Assembly: GCA_963978905.1 (NCBI GenBank)
Contig: OZ022257.1
Coordinates: forward strand, 10,438,509-10,502,508
Origin: Trichostrongylus colubriformis
Lineage: Eukaryota; Nematoda; Chromadorea; Rhabditida; Trichostrongylidae
Direction: 5' to 3'
DNA: 64,000 nucleotides
The notes under the pieces are model-generated. The model searched no databases. It was not told where the DNA came from and saw nothing but the letters and a program-made list of their open reading frames with translations. Below, one piece after another: positions 19,000-30,640 of this stretch. The first letter of the stretch is position 1, and each line of letters begins with the position of its first letter. A program made the translations under genes and the position numbers.

Positions 19000-20440
19000 A
19001 CTTTACAGACCCTGAATTTTAGAACTGATATAGTGGGTGATAAGGGCATCATAGTGCACGGGGGATTGAAAGTGATAGCAGCTGATGAGGGTTGATACGG
19101 GGCCTCAAAAGGCAAACGTTATCGAATTAGTTCCGCTTTTGCATCGATCCTAGATCACAGATACTCGAAGGCTTTTTGAGGGGTTGAAATGGGAGCATAG
19201 TGGTGGCTGATCCAAACGGATCACGGTTGTGATAGAATTCGCTAACAAGCGTGAGAAGGTAAATGTCACCAAATGCGTTTTGCCTTTTGCGTCAATCTTA
19301 GAGCCTGAAACTTATGGTGTTTGACAGCGTGGGACAGGGATATAATAGTGGGAGAATCAACCTGATAACGGTCGGTAAGATGAGATATTAAGCGTGAAAA
19401 GGCAAATGTCGTGAAGCCCGTTTCGCTTTTTGCGGCTGACAGTGGAATGTTCACGTGGACCTTGACAGTGACTTATCGAAACTGATGACGGCTCAAAGAG
19501 TCTGATGATAAGGAAATGGAGAAACGCGAATACATGGCAACATTTACTTACGGCTTGTCCACCGGCGCTTCGAGATATGATCGCGATGCTAGAGTGGTGA
19601 TGATAGGCAATAACTGCTGTGCAATGCACTGTAGCAGCAGCGAACTGTACAGTAGCAGAGAAGTAGCATGAAAATGTTTAATCTATCGAGTAGCGAAGAC
19701 TGATTGGTTATTGCGGGATGAAAATTACAACCGTTTGGGGTGCGAGCCAGGATCAAATAGGCAGTCCTGGTACCTTCTATGCTCGGTGGGAGGAATTGAA
19801 ACCGTGAGAACGTGCGCGCGCAGCGTGGCTTTAAGCCAGCTCTGAATGTGAGCAGCCCTTTTTAACACTCCCGGACGAACGCGGCATCAATTCGCTAATC
19901 CCAAAGACAAAAAGGTCCTGCTGATATCGAATAAGATGATTCCAGAACCGTGCGTGGTTCCTTTTTCTTGTCACTAATTCTCTTCTTCAACAGAGAGATG
20001 AGAGTAATTATGGATCCGACCTAGTGTTTCCAACAGTGATTCCGACAGTGATCCTCATTGATAAGACAGAAATCAAGTAAGATGGGAGATCAGAGAAAAG
20101 AAGATTATTTTAGACGTAGCATACCACTTGTCCGGGGAGAGCCTTCTTTGACCATACTCAACCAAGGAAGCGGCCTCGAATCTTCGGATTGACAGTGGCG
20201 ACTATTTTGAAGACATATTACTTACTGCCTTTTTTGACGCACTTACTCTCCCTTTCAAGCGCTTATTGAAGCGAAATACGACTATGCTACGTCGCCCAAT
20301 TATATCACAGAGGAGGATGCCTTCAAATTGCTAAAGGATATATGCTTTGGTAGTTACGCCAAGATTGCCTCTGCAAACAGGGAGCAATCATTCGGAACTG
20401 AATGTAAAGAGGTCTTTTTGAAAAAATTTTTCCCAGCTGT
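19000..20440. repeat. Segmental duplication block paired with 36200-37225
   Basis: Shared landmarks include GATCGCGATGCTAGAGTG (19579 and 36437) and a long matching run to about 20440/37225. No coding sequence is convincing in either copy. It forms the far part of the spacer before the unit-B long gene. Confidence 0.65.
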
Positions 20441-22362
20441 CAGGATGTAGCAGTGCACTTCACGCTTTCCAAATCTAAGGACAATTGAAGGTGAGAATGA
20501 TTTTGGTCGTAAGGTACTTCATGACATGGCTCTACTCGATCCACGTATTCACCCTCTTATCTTTCACAATGAACTCGGAGAACACCGATTTATGATAGAA
20601 GTGACATTAGTACTGTCAAAGATCAGAAACGCTCTTATTAACGACTCGACAATTCTGATAGTCAGCGGTGAAGATTATTATGAAGAAAACATAAAATCGT
20701 TCGAGGGCGATTTAAGTTTTCCATACTCATACATACAGTAGCGGTCAAAAATATATGCGGTTTGGGATTTTGACCATAACTTGATTCGATGTTTGCATAT
20801 CTCGCTCAATTTTTTTTGTGTTCTGAAGGCAACTGTTACTCAATGAAATAAATTATCTCAGCCAAGTAGGATGCAGTGTGAAGGTTTAAAAAATTATTTA
20901 ACTGAAACCACTGAAAATGGTCAACTCCGTGCCTCAGTGCTGTTAGGATTTGAAATAGCGTGCAACAAAGTCCCAGCCTCAAGCCGTATTATTTTCTGCC
21001 CACCTGCCCGTTTCGATGAGTTATAAGCTTTTTATGGCCAATTGAATTTCTGGAAAGGTTTGGCTATTTTAAGAGTTTTTAGTTAAACAAATTTTTCAAT
21101 CTCAACACTACACCCTACTTTGCTTCACTGAGTACCAGCTGCCTTCGAAAAACAAAAAAAAAATTGAATAAGAAATGTAAACTTCGACCAAAGTTATGGT
21201 TAGAATCCATAACAGCATATAATTTTGACCGCTACTGTATCAAAATCATTACCATGGATACAGTGCTTGAACGAAAAAACTGCTTATCAAAGTTCACGGA
21301 GAAGAGTGGATGAAAGTTTCGTGCCCCATTTTGATTTGCGTTCCACTTCACGTCTCCTATAACAGTTCACCTCCGCTTAGCTTCACAGCTTTCTGGTGCT
21401 ATCGCCTCGAATTTCGTGGGCGAAGTATTATCAAACTGACCAGGAATTTTCAGTTTACAGAGAAAACGGAAAGCGAAATTAGGCCAGTCAGCTGCTTTCT
21501 TCGAAGCCTGCGGGAATGCTAGCGTAGAGACAAGGGTTAACGGTATGCTCGTGGTAAGCATCAGGAAAGAAAAGGAAACTATTTGTTGACTCGCCAAAAT
21601 ATGTAGAATCCATGAGCGAAGGAAATGGTCTTTCATGCAGTGTTCCGCCTACAGTGCTGTCACTGAACTCCCTTGCTCGTCCTTTGCTTATTAATGCCTA
21701 GCTGTCAAAGAGTACGATGCACATCCACTTGTAATAGTTGTCCAAAGTCATTTAGACGATAATCATCTTCAAAACATGCTCGCACCATAGTGAGAGAGCA
21801 CTTCGATAGCAAATTCTTAAGGTTCATACCATTTTTTCAATTTTTGTTCGTGGTTGCGACCACGAACTTGATCCGCTTTTCAATGTATTGCTTTGAATAA
21901 TGTAGGGAATATGGAAGCCAAAGGAACAGGGTAAGCAGACAACTACCCCATCAGTTCTTAAACAGGAGTTCACCTAATTTATCGTGTCTTGAACATCTCT
22001 TAGGGACATTTCAAACTTAGACAGCCTGAGGTTTTTTATATGAGTGGCTAGCACAGTGCTACGCAAGAGTGCGTGAATGTGGACCTGACGATTTGCAAGA
22101 AACACAGGGATTTTCTCTTAATATTGACGAACAGTATCCGAGCTCTAGATATACCAGGTAAACACTGGTGTACAGCATTTGAATTCTCTGCTTGCGATAA
22201 AGAGGTGCCATAAGCTGTGTAGAGCCAGTGTGTCCTTGAATACTGTTGCAATGAAGTGCTCACCATGAAAGGACTTTTTAATATCAGTTATATCGCTTCA
22301 GCTAGTCCACTTAAATACAGGATACTGGGAATACAGTTCTATAACCTAATCCTTTTGAGAGA
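20441..22362. repeat. Unit-B flank downstream of the long gene
   Basis: Paralogous to 7781-8552 plus 12854-12990 (unit A) and to 37226-38648 (unit C). It carries the uninterrupted versions of the sites used by the Harbinger-like element (about 21748) and by the RTE (about 21777) in unit A. It is itself interrupted by a Tc1-like MITE at 20736-21237. No gene is seen. Confidence 0.7.
20736..21237. mobile_element. 502-bp Tc1-like MITE, family 1
   Basis: The ends CAGTAGCGGTCAAAA / reverse complement are flanked by TA (20734-20735 and 21238-21239). There is no coding capacity. Unit C has the empty site near 37500. The terminal sequence is a close relative of the CAGTAGCGCTCAAAAG ends of family 2 (35315, 43512, 63242). 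Confidence 0.9.
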
Positions 22363-25300
22363 TTAGTCTTTTAGCTTCTTCTTCAACGCCTTGGCAAGTG
22401 GTTTCACCACCTTCTCTTTCAAAATCTGAAAATTTCAGGTATTTGATATGCCCATGGAAATCTATTGTGAAACAACAATGAGGTGAATAAGCGTACCTTC
22501 TTGGCTCCTTTAATCAATTTACGACCAAGCTTTTTGAGCTTATTCTTAACGGATGACTTTTTCTTTTTCTTCTCAGGAACTTCGGCGTCGTCGTATTCCT
22601 CGTGGTTGTTCACACCTTCATCGATTTCGTTTTCGTGAAGTTCAGTGTCGTCGTATTCCTCGACGTTCGCACCTTCATCGCTTCCGTTCTCGTCAAGTTC
22701 AGCGTCGTCGTCTTCCTCGGGGTACACATCATCATCGATATCGTCCTCGTCGGATTCTTCGGTGCTCCTCCCCTCTTCAGTTGTCGTCACCACGGACTCT
22801 GGAATCGCGTTTTGGTCGGGCTCTCTGGTTTTCCAAACCTCTTCAGTTGTCGCCACTATCGTTTCTGGAGTCGTGTTTCCGTAGGGTTCTCTGGTTTTCC
22901 AAATCTCTTCAGTTGTCGTTACTATCGTTTCTGGAGTCGTGTTTCCGTAGGGTTCTCTGGTTTTCCAAATCTCTTCAGTTGTCGTTACTATCGTTTCTGG
23001 AGTCGTGTTTTCCTCGGGTGCTTCGGTGCCGATGCCTTCTTCAGTTGTCGTCAATGAGGACTCTGGAGTCGTATTTTGGTCGGGCTCTCTGGTTTTCCAA
23101 ACCTCTTCAGTTGTCGTTACTAATGTTTCCGGAGTCGTGTTTTCCTCGGGTGCTTCGGTGCCGATGCCTTCTTCAGTTGTCGTCAATGAGGACTCTGGAG
23201 TCGTATTTTGGTCGGGCTCTCTGGTTTTCCAAACCTCTTCAGTTGTCGCTACTATCGTTTCTGGAGTCGTGTTCCCGTAGGGTTCTCTGGTTTTCCAAAT
23301 CTCTTCAGTTGTCGTTACTATCGTTTCTGGAGTCGTGTTTTGGTCGGGTGCTCTGGTTTTCCAAACCTCTTCAGTTGTCGTTACTAATGTTTCCGGAGTC
23401 GTGTTTTCCTCGGGTGCTTCGGTGCCGATGCCTTCTTCAGTTGTCGTCAATGAGGACTCTGGAGTCGTATTTTGGTCGGGTTCTTTGGTTTTCCAAACCT
23501 CTTCAGTTGTCGTTACTATTGTTCCTGGAGTCGCGTTTTCGTCGAGTTCTTTGGTGCTCTTATCCTCCTCAGTGGTGGTTACTATCGTTTCTGGAGTAGT
23601 GTTTTCGTTGGGTACTTCCGTGCCACCGTCTTCTTCACTTGTCGTCATTATCGTTTCTGGAGTCGTGTGTTCGTTAGGTACTTCCGTGCCACTGTCTTCT
23701 TCAGTTGTCGTTACTATCGTTTCTGGAGTCCTGTTTTCGTTAGGCACTTCCTTGCCACTGTCTTTTTCAGTTGTCGTTACTATCGTTTCTGGAGTCCTGT
23801 TTTCGTTAGGCACTTCCGTGACACTGTCTTCTTCAGTTGTCGTTACTATCGTTTCCGGAGTTGTGTTTTCGTTAGGTACTCCCGTGCCACTGTCTTCTTC
23901 AGTTGTTGTTACTATCGTTTCTGGAGTCGTGTTTTCCTCGGGCTCCTTGGTGCTCTTGTCCTCCTCAGTTGTCGTTACTATCGTTTCTGGAGTCGTGTTT
24001 TCTTCGGGTTCTTTGCTGCTCTTGTCCTCCTCAGTTGTCAATACTATCGTTTCTAGAGTCGTGTTTTCTTCGGGTTCTTTGGTGCTCTTGTCCTCCTCAG
24101 TTGTCGTGACTATCGTTTCTGCAGTCGTCTTCTCTTCTGGTTCTTTGGTGCTCTTGTCCTCCTCAGTTGTCGTTACTATCGTTTCTGGAGTCGTGTTTTC
24201 TTCGGGTTCTTTGGTGCTCTTGTCCTCCTCAGTTGTCGTTACTATCGTTTCTGCAGTCGTCTTCTCTTCTGGTTCTTTGGTGCTCTTGTCCTCCTCAGTT
24301 GTCGTGACTATCGTTTGTGGAGTCGTGTTTTCTTCGGGTTCTTTGGTGCTCTTGTCCTCCTCAGTTGTTGTTACTATCGTTTCTGGAGTCGTCTTCTCTT
24401 CTGGTTCTTTGGTGCTCTTGTCCTCCTCAGTTGTCGTTACTATCGTTTCTGCAGTCGTCTTCTCTTCTGGTTCTTTGGTGCTCTTGTCCTCCTCAGTTGT
24501 CGTGACTATCGTTTGTGGAGTCGTGTTTTCTTCGGGTTCTTTGGTGCTCTTGTCCTCCTCAGTTGTCGTTACTATCGTTTCTGCAGTCGTCTTCTCTTCT
24601 GGTTCTTTGGTGCTCTTGTCCTCCTCAGTTGTCGTTACTATCGTTTCTGGAGTCGTGTTTTCTTCGGGTTCTTTGGTGCTCTTGTCCTCCTCAGTTGTCG
24701 TGACTATCGTTTGTGGAGTCGTGTTTTCTTCGGGTTCTTTGGTGCTCTTGTCCTCCTCAGTTGTCGTGACTATCGTTTGTGGAGTCGTGTTTTCTTCGGG
24801 TTCTTTGGTGCTCTTGTCCTCCTCAGTTGTCGTTACTATCGCTTCTGGAGTCGTGTTTTCTTCGGGTTCTTTGGTGCTCTTGTCCTCCTCAGTTGTCGTT
24901 ACTATCGTTTCTGCAGTCGTCTTCTCTTCTGGTTCTTTGGTGCTCTTGTCCTCCTCAGTTGTCGTTACTATCGTTTCTGGAGTCGTGTTTTCTTCGGGTT
25001 CTTTGGTGCTCTTGTCCTCCTCAGTTGTCGTGACTATCGTTTGTGGAGTCGTGTTTTCTTCAAGCTCTTTGGTGCTCTTGTCCTCCTCAGTTGTCGTTAC
25101 TATCGCTTCTGGAGTCGTGTTTTCTTCGGGTTCTTTGGTGCTCTTGTCCTCCTCAGTTGTCGTTACTATCGTTTCTGCAGTCGTCTTCTCTTCTGGTTCC
25201 TTGGTGCTCCTGTCCTCTTCAGTTGTCGTTACTATGTTTTCTAGAGTCGCGTTTTTGTCGGGTTCTTTGGTGCTCTTGCCCTCCTCAGTTGTCGTTACTA

Positions 25301-25802
25301 TCGTTTCTGGAGTAGTGTTTTCGTCGGGTTCTTTGGTGCTTTTGTCCTCTTCTTTTGTCGTCATTATGGTTTCTGGAGTCGTGTAATCGTCGGGCTCCTT
25401 GGTAGTCTTCTCTTCTTCTGATTTCATTACCATCGTTTTTGGAGCCATGTTTTCGCCGGATTCTTTGGCGCTCCTGTTTTTTTCAGATTTCTTCAAGATC
25501 ACTCTTGGAACCCTTGGAATTTTGAAGGCAAGACCACTGTCGATCCGCCTCCCTCCAGGTTTTATTATTAGCACTTTTGGAACCGTGCTTTCCCCGGTTT
25601 CTTTGACAGTCCTGTCTTCTTCGGATTTCATTAAGATATTCGCTACAATCGCTTTTGGAGTCGTGTCGGGTTCTTTGGTGCTCCCAACATCTTCAGATTT
25701 CATCAGAATTACTCTTGGAACTTTAAAAGCGGCACGACTTCCAATTGTGTATCCATTGGCTGCAACAACCACCAGGAGCAAAGTAAGCACCAGTGACCTC
25801 AT
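22363..25802 (-). CDS. Large Thr/Glu-repeat secreted protein with basic tail
   Basis: Exon 1 is 25802-22497 and exon 2 is 22425-22363, joined in phase 0 across a 71-nt GT...TTTTCAG intron; the product has 1122 residues. A signal peptide (MRSLVLTLLLVVVAANG) leads into a lead-in repeat region and about 40 copies of a 22-residue unit (core EEDKSTKEPEENTTPETIV). A highly acidic stretch follows (DEDDIDDDVYPEEDDDAE...), then a basic tail of about 45 residues with net charge near +20. The tail is split by the intron after GAKK; exon 2 begins ILKEKVVKPLAKALKKKLKD. The Thr-rich repeats suggest heavy O-glycosylation (inference). TTTCAG lies one base before the ATG. Without splicing, the frame would instead read through into intron sequence. 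Family unrecognised. Confidence 0.75.
22760..25400 (-). repeat. Coding minisatellite, 66-bp unit, about 40 copies
   Basis: Because the unit is a multiple of three, all copies stay in frame. Central copies are nearly identical, apart from alternating variants at a few codons (EEKTTAETIV against EENTTPETIV). The 22790-23520 end contains higher-order blocks of two or three units using VWKTREPDQNTTPE and EGIGTEAPEENTTPE types. This indicates recent unequal exchange; length is probably polymorphic. Confidence 0.9.
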
Positions 25803-25960
25803 TCTGAAATGCGAAAGGTACTCTTACAGTGTGACAATAAAATATCTTGATTCTGCAACGGCAAGCGCTCGTGTTTGGTGACGTAGAAATACTTAACGAC
25901 AGAAAGTCTGCTTTTCAGTGCGCGATTCAATGACATACACGTGCATATATCTCCGCCAAA
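25803..25960 (-). promoter_or_regulatory. Conserved promoter of the large gene
   Basis: Reading towards the gene: a block with GGCGGAGATATATGCACGTG and GTCATTGAATCGCGCAC, then ACGTCACCAAACACGAGCGC at about 25860-25879, then ACACTGTAAGAGTACC and GCATTTCAG at the ATG. The same order of blocks is found in front of the 39843 gene, the broken copy at 41358 and, split by a mariner, the gene at 14824. TTTCAG (25804-25809, minus strand) is the likely spliced-leader acceptor. Confidence 0.55.
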
Positions 25961-26207
25961 GTTCATGACATACTCCTATCAGATGCTTCAGGAATTTATG
26001 AAGGAGAGAAGCAAGAATTTTGTTCAAGTGAGGATCGACATGCTGCCTCGCTTTCACACTCCTTTATGTGCTATCCTGTTCCAGTGATTTCTCAAAAAGG
26101 TGAGGCTGGGAAATCATCGTTTGCATGATATCCGTTTGCGAAGCAAGCTCCACAAATCGATTCTGCATGTAGGCCAGCTTTTTTGACAAATAAAGCGCCA
26201 CATAGTA
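25961..26207. repeat. Unit-B inner flank
   Basis: Paralogous to 39990-40245 of unit C and, in reverse, to the region before the short genes (29280-29450 and 40920-41100). No coding sequence. Confidence 0.6.
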
Positions 26208-27267
26208 CAATACCGCTCGCGTCGCGTGAATAAAAAAAGCCCCGCGACGGTTTGTTCGCGAACAAACCGTCGCAACGTCATAACATCGTTCAACGTGGAT
26301 AAAATGGAAATTTCTTAGAAGCGTTGGATTTGTCTCGATGCGGCGAGTTCAGCAGTTTATAAAACTTCAAATTTTGATCTGCAATCGTCCTGAAAATCGC
26401 GCGAAAACGCCTTTTCGCGTTCTTCCGCTATAAATCAATAGTTTATTGGTTTCTTATCGGACTTGTATACATTTTCGTAAACAGCTCGTCACGCTCTACA
26501 AGAAGGTGCTAGGCGTGCACGTGAATAGTGCGATGGCGCCATCGATCGTGGCATGCACGTTATCGCACCGGCCGAAAGGAGATTGAGACGCCGATCCACA
26601 AAAGGAAAAGGCTGGAAGTAGGAAAATAAGACATTTATCAGTACAAAGGTTTTTGTATGTCGTTCGATAGCATTTCCTCAGAGGAATCAAACGGCATACA
26701 TTTCATTATAAGGGATCTCCGTCTGCAGATGAGTTAAGGAGGGATGGTTTTTGTTTACAGAGTATAAACGGAGGCGCTGTTCAGGGCAACACAAAGGAAT
26801 AGGGGCTGATCTGAAAGGCTCGAAACTTCAAAATCTCTACACTTCTATGAGTTCAGATTGAGATTCTGAAAGGATTTTAGCTTCAACTTATCAGGTCCAA
26901 AGAAAATTTCCCTCCAACTTCTCAGTATGTGAAAAAATCGAGTCTGAGAAAACCGAAAACTTGTAGCATCCTCTTGTAAAGCTCGACGAGCTGATTACGA
27001 AAATGTATACAAGTCCGATAAAAAAACCAATAAACCATTGATTTCTAGCGGAAAAACGCGAAAACTCGTTTTCGCGCGATGTTCAGGACTGTTACTGATC
27101 AAAATTTGACATTTTATACAATAATGAACTCGCCACATCGAGTCGAATCCAACGCTTCTAGGAACTTTCCATTTTATCCACTTTGAACGATGTTATGACG
27201 TTGCGCGGTTTGTTCGCGAACAAACCATCGCGAGGCTTTTTTTATTCACGCGACGCGAGCGGTATTG
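26208..27267. mobile_element. 1060-bp foldback element with TA duplication
   Basis: Inverted arms of roughly 300 bp (about 26208-26505 and 26968-27267) begin CAATACCGCTCGCGTCGCG. TA flanks both ends (26206-26207 and 27268-27269). The unit-C paralogue at about 40245-40255 reads CACATAGGACGTACAGAG without the element. The centre codes for no transposase. The TA duplication suggests mobilisation by a Tc1/mariner-type enzyme, but the ends do not match the other families here. Confidence 0.8.
26244..26273. repeat. 30-bp perfect palindrome inside the foldback arm
   Basis: GCGACGGTTTGTTCG is followed directly by its exact reverse complement, centred on TTCGCGAA. The opposite arm has a near copy at about 27200-27230. 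Such nested palindromes near element ends are candidate transposase-binding or hairpin sites (inference). Confidence 0.85.
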
Positions 27268-27269
27268 TA

Positions 27270-27548
27270 CGTACAGAGTGAATTTACTCAGGGCGCATCT
27301 TCTGTTTTTCGAGTGGATGCTTTCATTACTTCTTGAGCATTTGCGAAAACTTCAAAAGAATAAATGGGTTCCTTCTCAGTGTTATTCGGAGGACTATTAA
27401 CATTTCAAAAGGAGGCGGAGTGAAAGTTAAAGCACACTCTCCGATAATCGAATGAGTCGTTTTATCTTATTATCTAATTGGAGCGTAGATTCTTGAGTAA
27501 CTATACAAGTGGCACACTTTTCGCGCCGCTACGGTGCGCTATCACGGC
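27270..27548. repeat. Unit-B central segment
   Basis: Paralogous to 13000-13230 (unit A) and 40318-40560 (unit C), sharing TTCTTGAGTAACTAT and CGCGCCGCTACGGTGCGC-like strings. It ends at the hAT-like insertion. No gene. Confidence 0.65.
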
Positions 27549-27556
27549 GCTACACC

Positions 27557-29127
27557 CAGGGTCAAGCCTCCGTTGAGGAATCCTCAACGGGGGGGGGCGT
27601 ATTTGGTCCGCTAGGAGGGGGGTCGTAATCGTTGAGGTACTAGTGATCAACAGAAAATCTCACGGAGAGGGTCTAAAGTGTAAGGGAAGAAATGATAAAA
27701 CTGACTAATTAGGTTGGTACCTGAAACTAGTTTAACTTAATCATCATGGAGACCTCATGCATGGCGCGATCTGCAACGAAACAGGTCAACGCCAATAGAC
27801 CTTTCGTTGGTCCGCTGACACCGAAACCACGTACAGAGACACCTCCGAAATTCACGAAATTCACCGATTAAAGGTGGAAAGCGATATCTATCAACAGGTA
27901 CCACCGTGGATGGACACTGCAAAAACATTGGGATGAAAACAGAAAATTAGCTGATATGGACTTTCTTCATATATTACTACGATTGCAAGTACGTAATGGT
28001 GTTAGCGGCCACTATACAAACCGCAAAAACGTTTGTATTCATTGAGAATGTGGATGAAATCCTCATGCATGGCGCATCCCAGAGAGAAGTTGACCGACGC
28101 ATCTTGCCCTCCCACTAGGCCTTCCAGAGCGAAGGATGCATACTAGAGAAATTTCAGTAACAATAAACCAGTTTTTGCGAAGATTCTTGGGAATATCTCG
28201 CTAATTCGGCGAAAAAAAAGCTTTCCTCAACTGGCTTTTCTGAAGGTGTCTTCCTTCGTTTTAGGGATATGACATATTTCACGTAGCCATTCGAAAGCGA
28301 CAACCTAGCAGACTCTGCTTCACCAAAACGAACTCATATGGTTGAGATTGAAGGAACTTATGGCCATTTCCGTGAAACACTTCGAAATTTTCCTCATCAA
28401 ATCCTCATCAAGCTTCCCTCAAACTAACTTCCTTCGATTTGAAGATATGGCATAGCTCAGCTAGTCATTCGAAAGCGACAACCCAGCAGACCCCGCTTCA
28501 CCAAAAAGAACTCATATGGTTACGTTTGAAGGAAGTTATGGCCATTTCCGTGAAACACTTCAAAATTTTTCCTCATCAAATCCTCATCTGGAAACCCATA
28601 TCAAGAACTAAGCAACCATTGGGGAAAGCAAACGGGCAATGGATAGGTCTGAGGGAGTTATTAGGAAAACAGTTTACAGCTGTTCGAAAGATGGGCTCTA
28701 GGTAAAGTTTGAACTATTTCCAAAATGTCGGAATTTAGTATGGGGAAGATACCGCGCTCCATCGTGATCGCCGCGTCGTAGCCGTCGCCTAACATGAGAT
28801 CCTTAACTTCTCTAGATGTGTAGAGTATTCTGAATTATTGTTTGAAATTGTTCGATTATGAGGTAGAAGCGTGATGCGATCTGGAATCTAGGATTCATAG
28901 ATTATATATTGAGTGTATGGTACTGGGAATTCCACCTGTATCACATATTTTTCGGGTTTTTGTGTCCATTTAGTTGTATATTGGTGTGGAGCATTTAAAA
29001 AATCGAAAAATGCTTAATTGATGGTTTTTGTGCAGAGAGAGGGGGGTCGTATTGGGGCCCCTTTTTTTTGGGGGGGTCGTATTTTTTGAAAATTTTCCTC
29101 AACTCCTCAACTGGACGCTTGACCCTG
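27557..29127. mobile_element. hAT-like non-autonomous element (1571 bp)
   Basis: The inverted termini CAGGGTCAAGC are followed by TCC...GTTGAGGA at both ends. The flanks are an 8-bp direct repeat GCTACACC (27549-27556 and 29128-29135). Paralogous empty sites at about 40550 (GCTGCACCTGCACGAAC) and 13225 (GTTATACCCGCTCGAAC) contain it once. An 8-bp duplication with CAGGG-type ends is the hAT signature. G-run-rich subterminal blocks lie at both ends. No transposase is encoded; a 178-bp tandem duplication occupies part of the interior. Confidence 0.85.
28232..28588 (+). repeat. 178-bp tandem duplication inside the hAT-like element
   Basis: Two adjacent copies carry CTTCCTTCG, CATTCGAAAGCGACAACC and end TCCTCATCAAATCCTCATC, offset by 178-179 bp and roughly 90 percent alike by eye. 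Confidence 0.8.
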
Positions 29128-29135
29128 GCTACACC

Positions 29136-29477
29136 TCCTCGAAACCTCACTGGAACATGACAATACCAATAATGAATATAACCAACTACTCAAAAAATAA
29201 AACAAAAGGAACTAGGAAAAAAGATGACATGCATCTGAAAACAGTGTACGCACATATCAAAACAGAGGATTTTCGTATTCACGCTGTGCTTATGTGGCGT
29301 ATCGTCTTCAAAAAAGCTAGCCAATACATGAAAAATCGTTTTGTGAAGTTTGCTTTGCAAGCGGATGTCATGAACAATGTTTTTGCAGCCTTGTCTTTTG
29401 AAAATAGGTAAAAAAGGCAATGCTGCATGTCGATCCTCACATAGATTATAAGGAAACAAATAAATCATGTAGAGAAT
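29136..29477. other. Unit-B intergenic remainder
   Basis: About 29190-29450 matches 40870-41110 of unit C and, in reverse, the flank upstream of the long genes. It breaks off at about 29477, where unit C continues for a further ~360 bp (promoter and exon-1 start) that is missing here. Confidence 0.6.
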
Positions 29478-29753
29478 AAAAGCACCAGAACTCAAAGGAA
29501 ACGCCATCAATGAAGGTGTGGACTCGGAGGGAGACGACTGCTATGACGAGCATCTCATATGATATGGAGATCACCCCTATAAAAAAAGCGTCCACTGGGG
29601 CAATCCAAAAAACACGGCGATGTTTGGTTGACGGTATGGTTCAAGGTGAAAAATGGGGTTAACCAGCAGCCAAGGCACAGAAGATGGGACTGCTGAAACC
29701 AGCTAAGGAAAGGATTAGGTCACTGCAATTTGTGCAATACTGGCGTTCTTAAA
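29478..29753 (+). pseudogene. 5'-deleted copy of the short secreted-protein gene (unit B)
   Basis: The sequence aligns with the unit-C copy from about 41465 onward: an acidic part, ATCACCCCTATAAAAAAAGC, the exon-2 region with CTGCTGAAACCAGC, and a CGTTCTT end. The promoter, the TTTCAG site and the signal-peptide codons are gone, and frameshifts and stops break the rest. A GATAATAAAAATTCT tail matches the polyadenylation region of the intact unit-A gene. It cannot produce the secreted protein. Confidence 0.75.
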
Positions 29754-30640
29754 AAAGGGATTACTCGAGGCGATGCCTGATAATAAAAATTCTCTCATAC
29801 GGTGCACACTTCACTGTAACCTTATTTAAGAAGAAAAACATCGATTCCGTACAGCTCTCGGCAGTTCTTTTATCGCTTTAATAGATTTTCAATGCTGCAC
29901 GTCAGTGCTTGCCTGGTATGGATGTGTGTCGAGGGATTGGAGACTGTTCGTCAATACAAAAACAATAGCTGTGTTTCTCGCAAATCTTCAAATCAATATT
30001 ACCATACTGTTCCGTGGAATGCAGTGTGCTGGCCATTCTTTTAAAAGTGCCTTCGCTTGACATCAATTCTGCCCTCGCACCAAACAGTATTCTAGTAGGC
30101 TTGAAATATTCTCAAGAGAAGTACGAGATAATTTAAATGAACATCTTCGAAGGGATCGATGGAGTGGCAGTCTGCACATCCTGTTCCCATCGTTGCCTGA
30201 ATCCCTACACTCATTGAAGCGATGAGGTCTGAAAGTGAGTCAAGTCAATGATCGCAACGACCAAGAAAAATCGAAGGACTGATCTGAGCCAGAAATCATA
30301 ATTATTAAAAAATTTTAATTATTGGTTGCGCTCTCACTGTGGCAGGAGCATGCCTCGAAAATGGTTATCGTCTTAACAACTTTGGCAAACAATTATTGCA
30401 AGTGGATGTTTATCAGTACTCTCTGACACCCAAACATCAACATACAAAAGACGAACAAGAGTCAGCGACAGCCCAGTGAAGGAACGCTGTGTTAAAGGAT
30501 CACTTCTTCTGCTAGGGAATACTGTCCTCGAGGGTGATAGAATTCCTCGTGCTCATTTCTGATGCCTACAATAACTAACTGTGGCCAGCGAGCCTTTGAC
30601 TCTCGCTTACTCTGATGAGAATAGGGTGTGTTAAATCTCA
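29754..30640. repeat. Downstream flank of the unit-B short gene
   Basis: Paralogous to 15300-16560 and 41795-42960. It contains the reversed CACTGTGGCAGGAGCATG motif at about 30336. No gene. Confidence 0.65.

Noticed and set aside
22553..25386. Very long plus-strand open frames (up to 683 codons) opposite the repeat gene
   Set aside because: They are the antisense of the 66-bp in-frame repeat, which keeps several frames open by periodicity. They lack a signal peptide, splice context or counterparts of that length elsewhere.
22760..25400. CRISPR-like regular repeat array
   Set aside because: Units are contiguous 66-bp coding repeats without unique spacers, in a eukaryotic gene.
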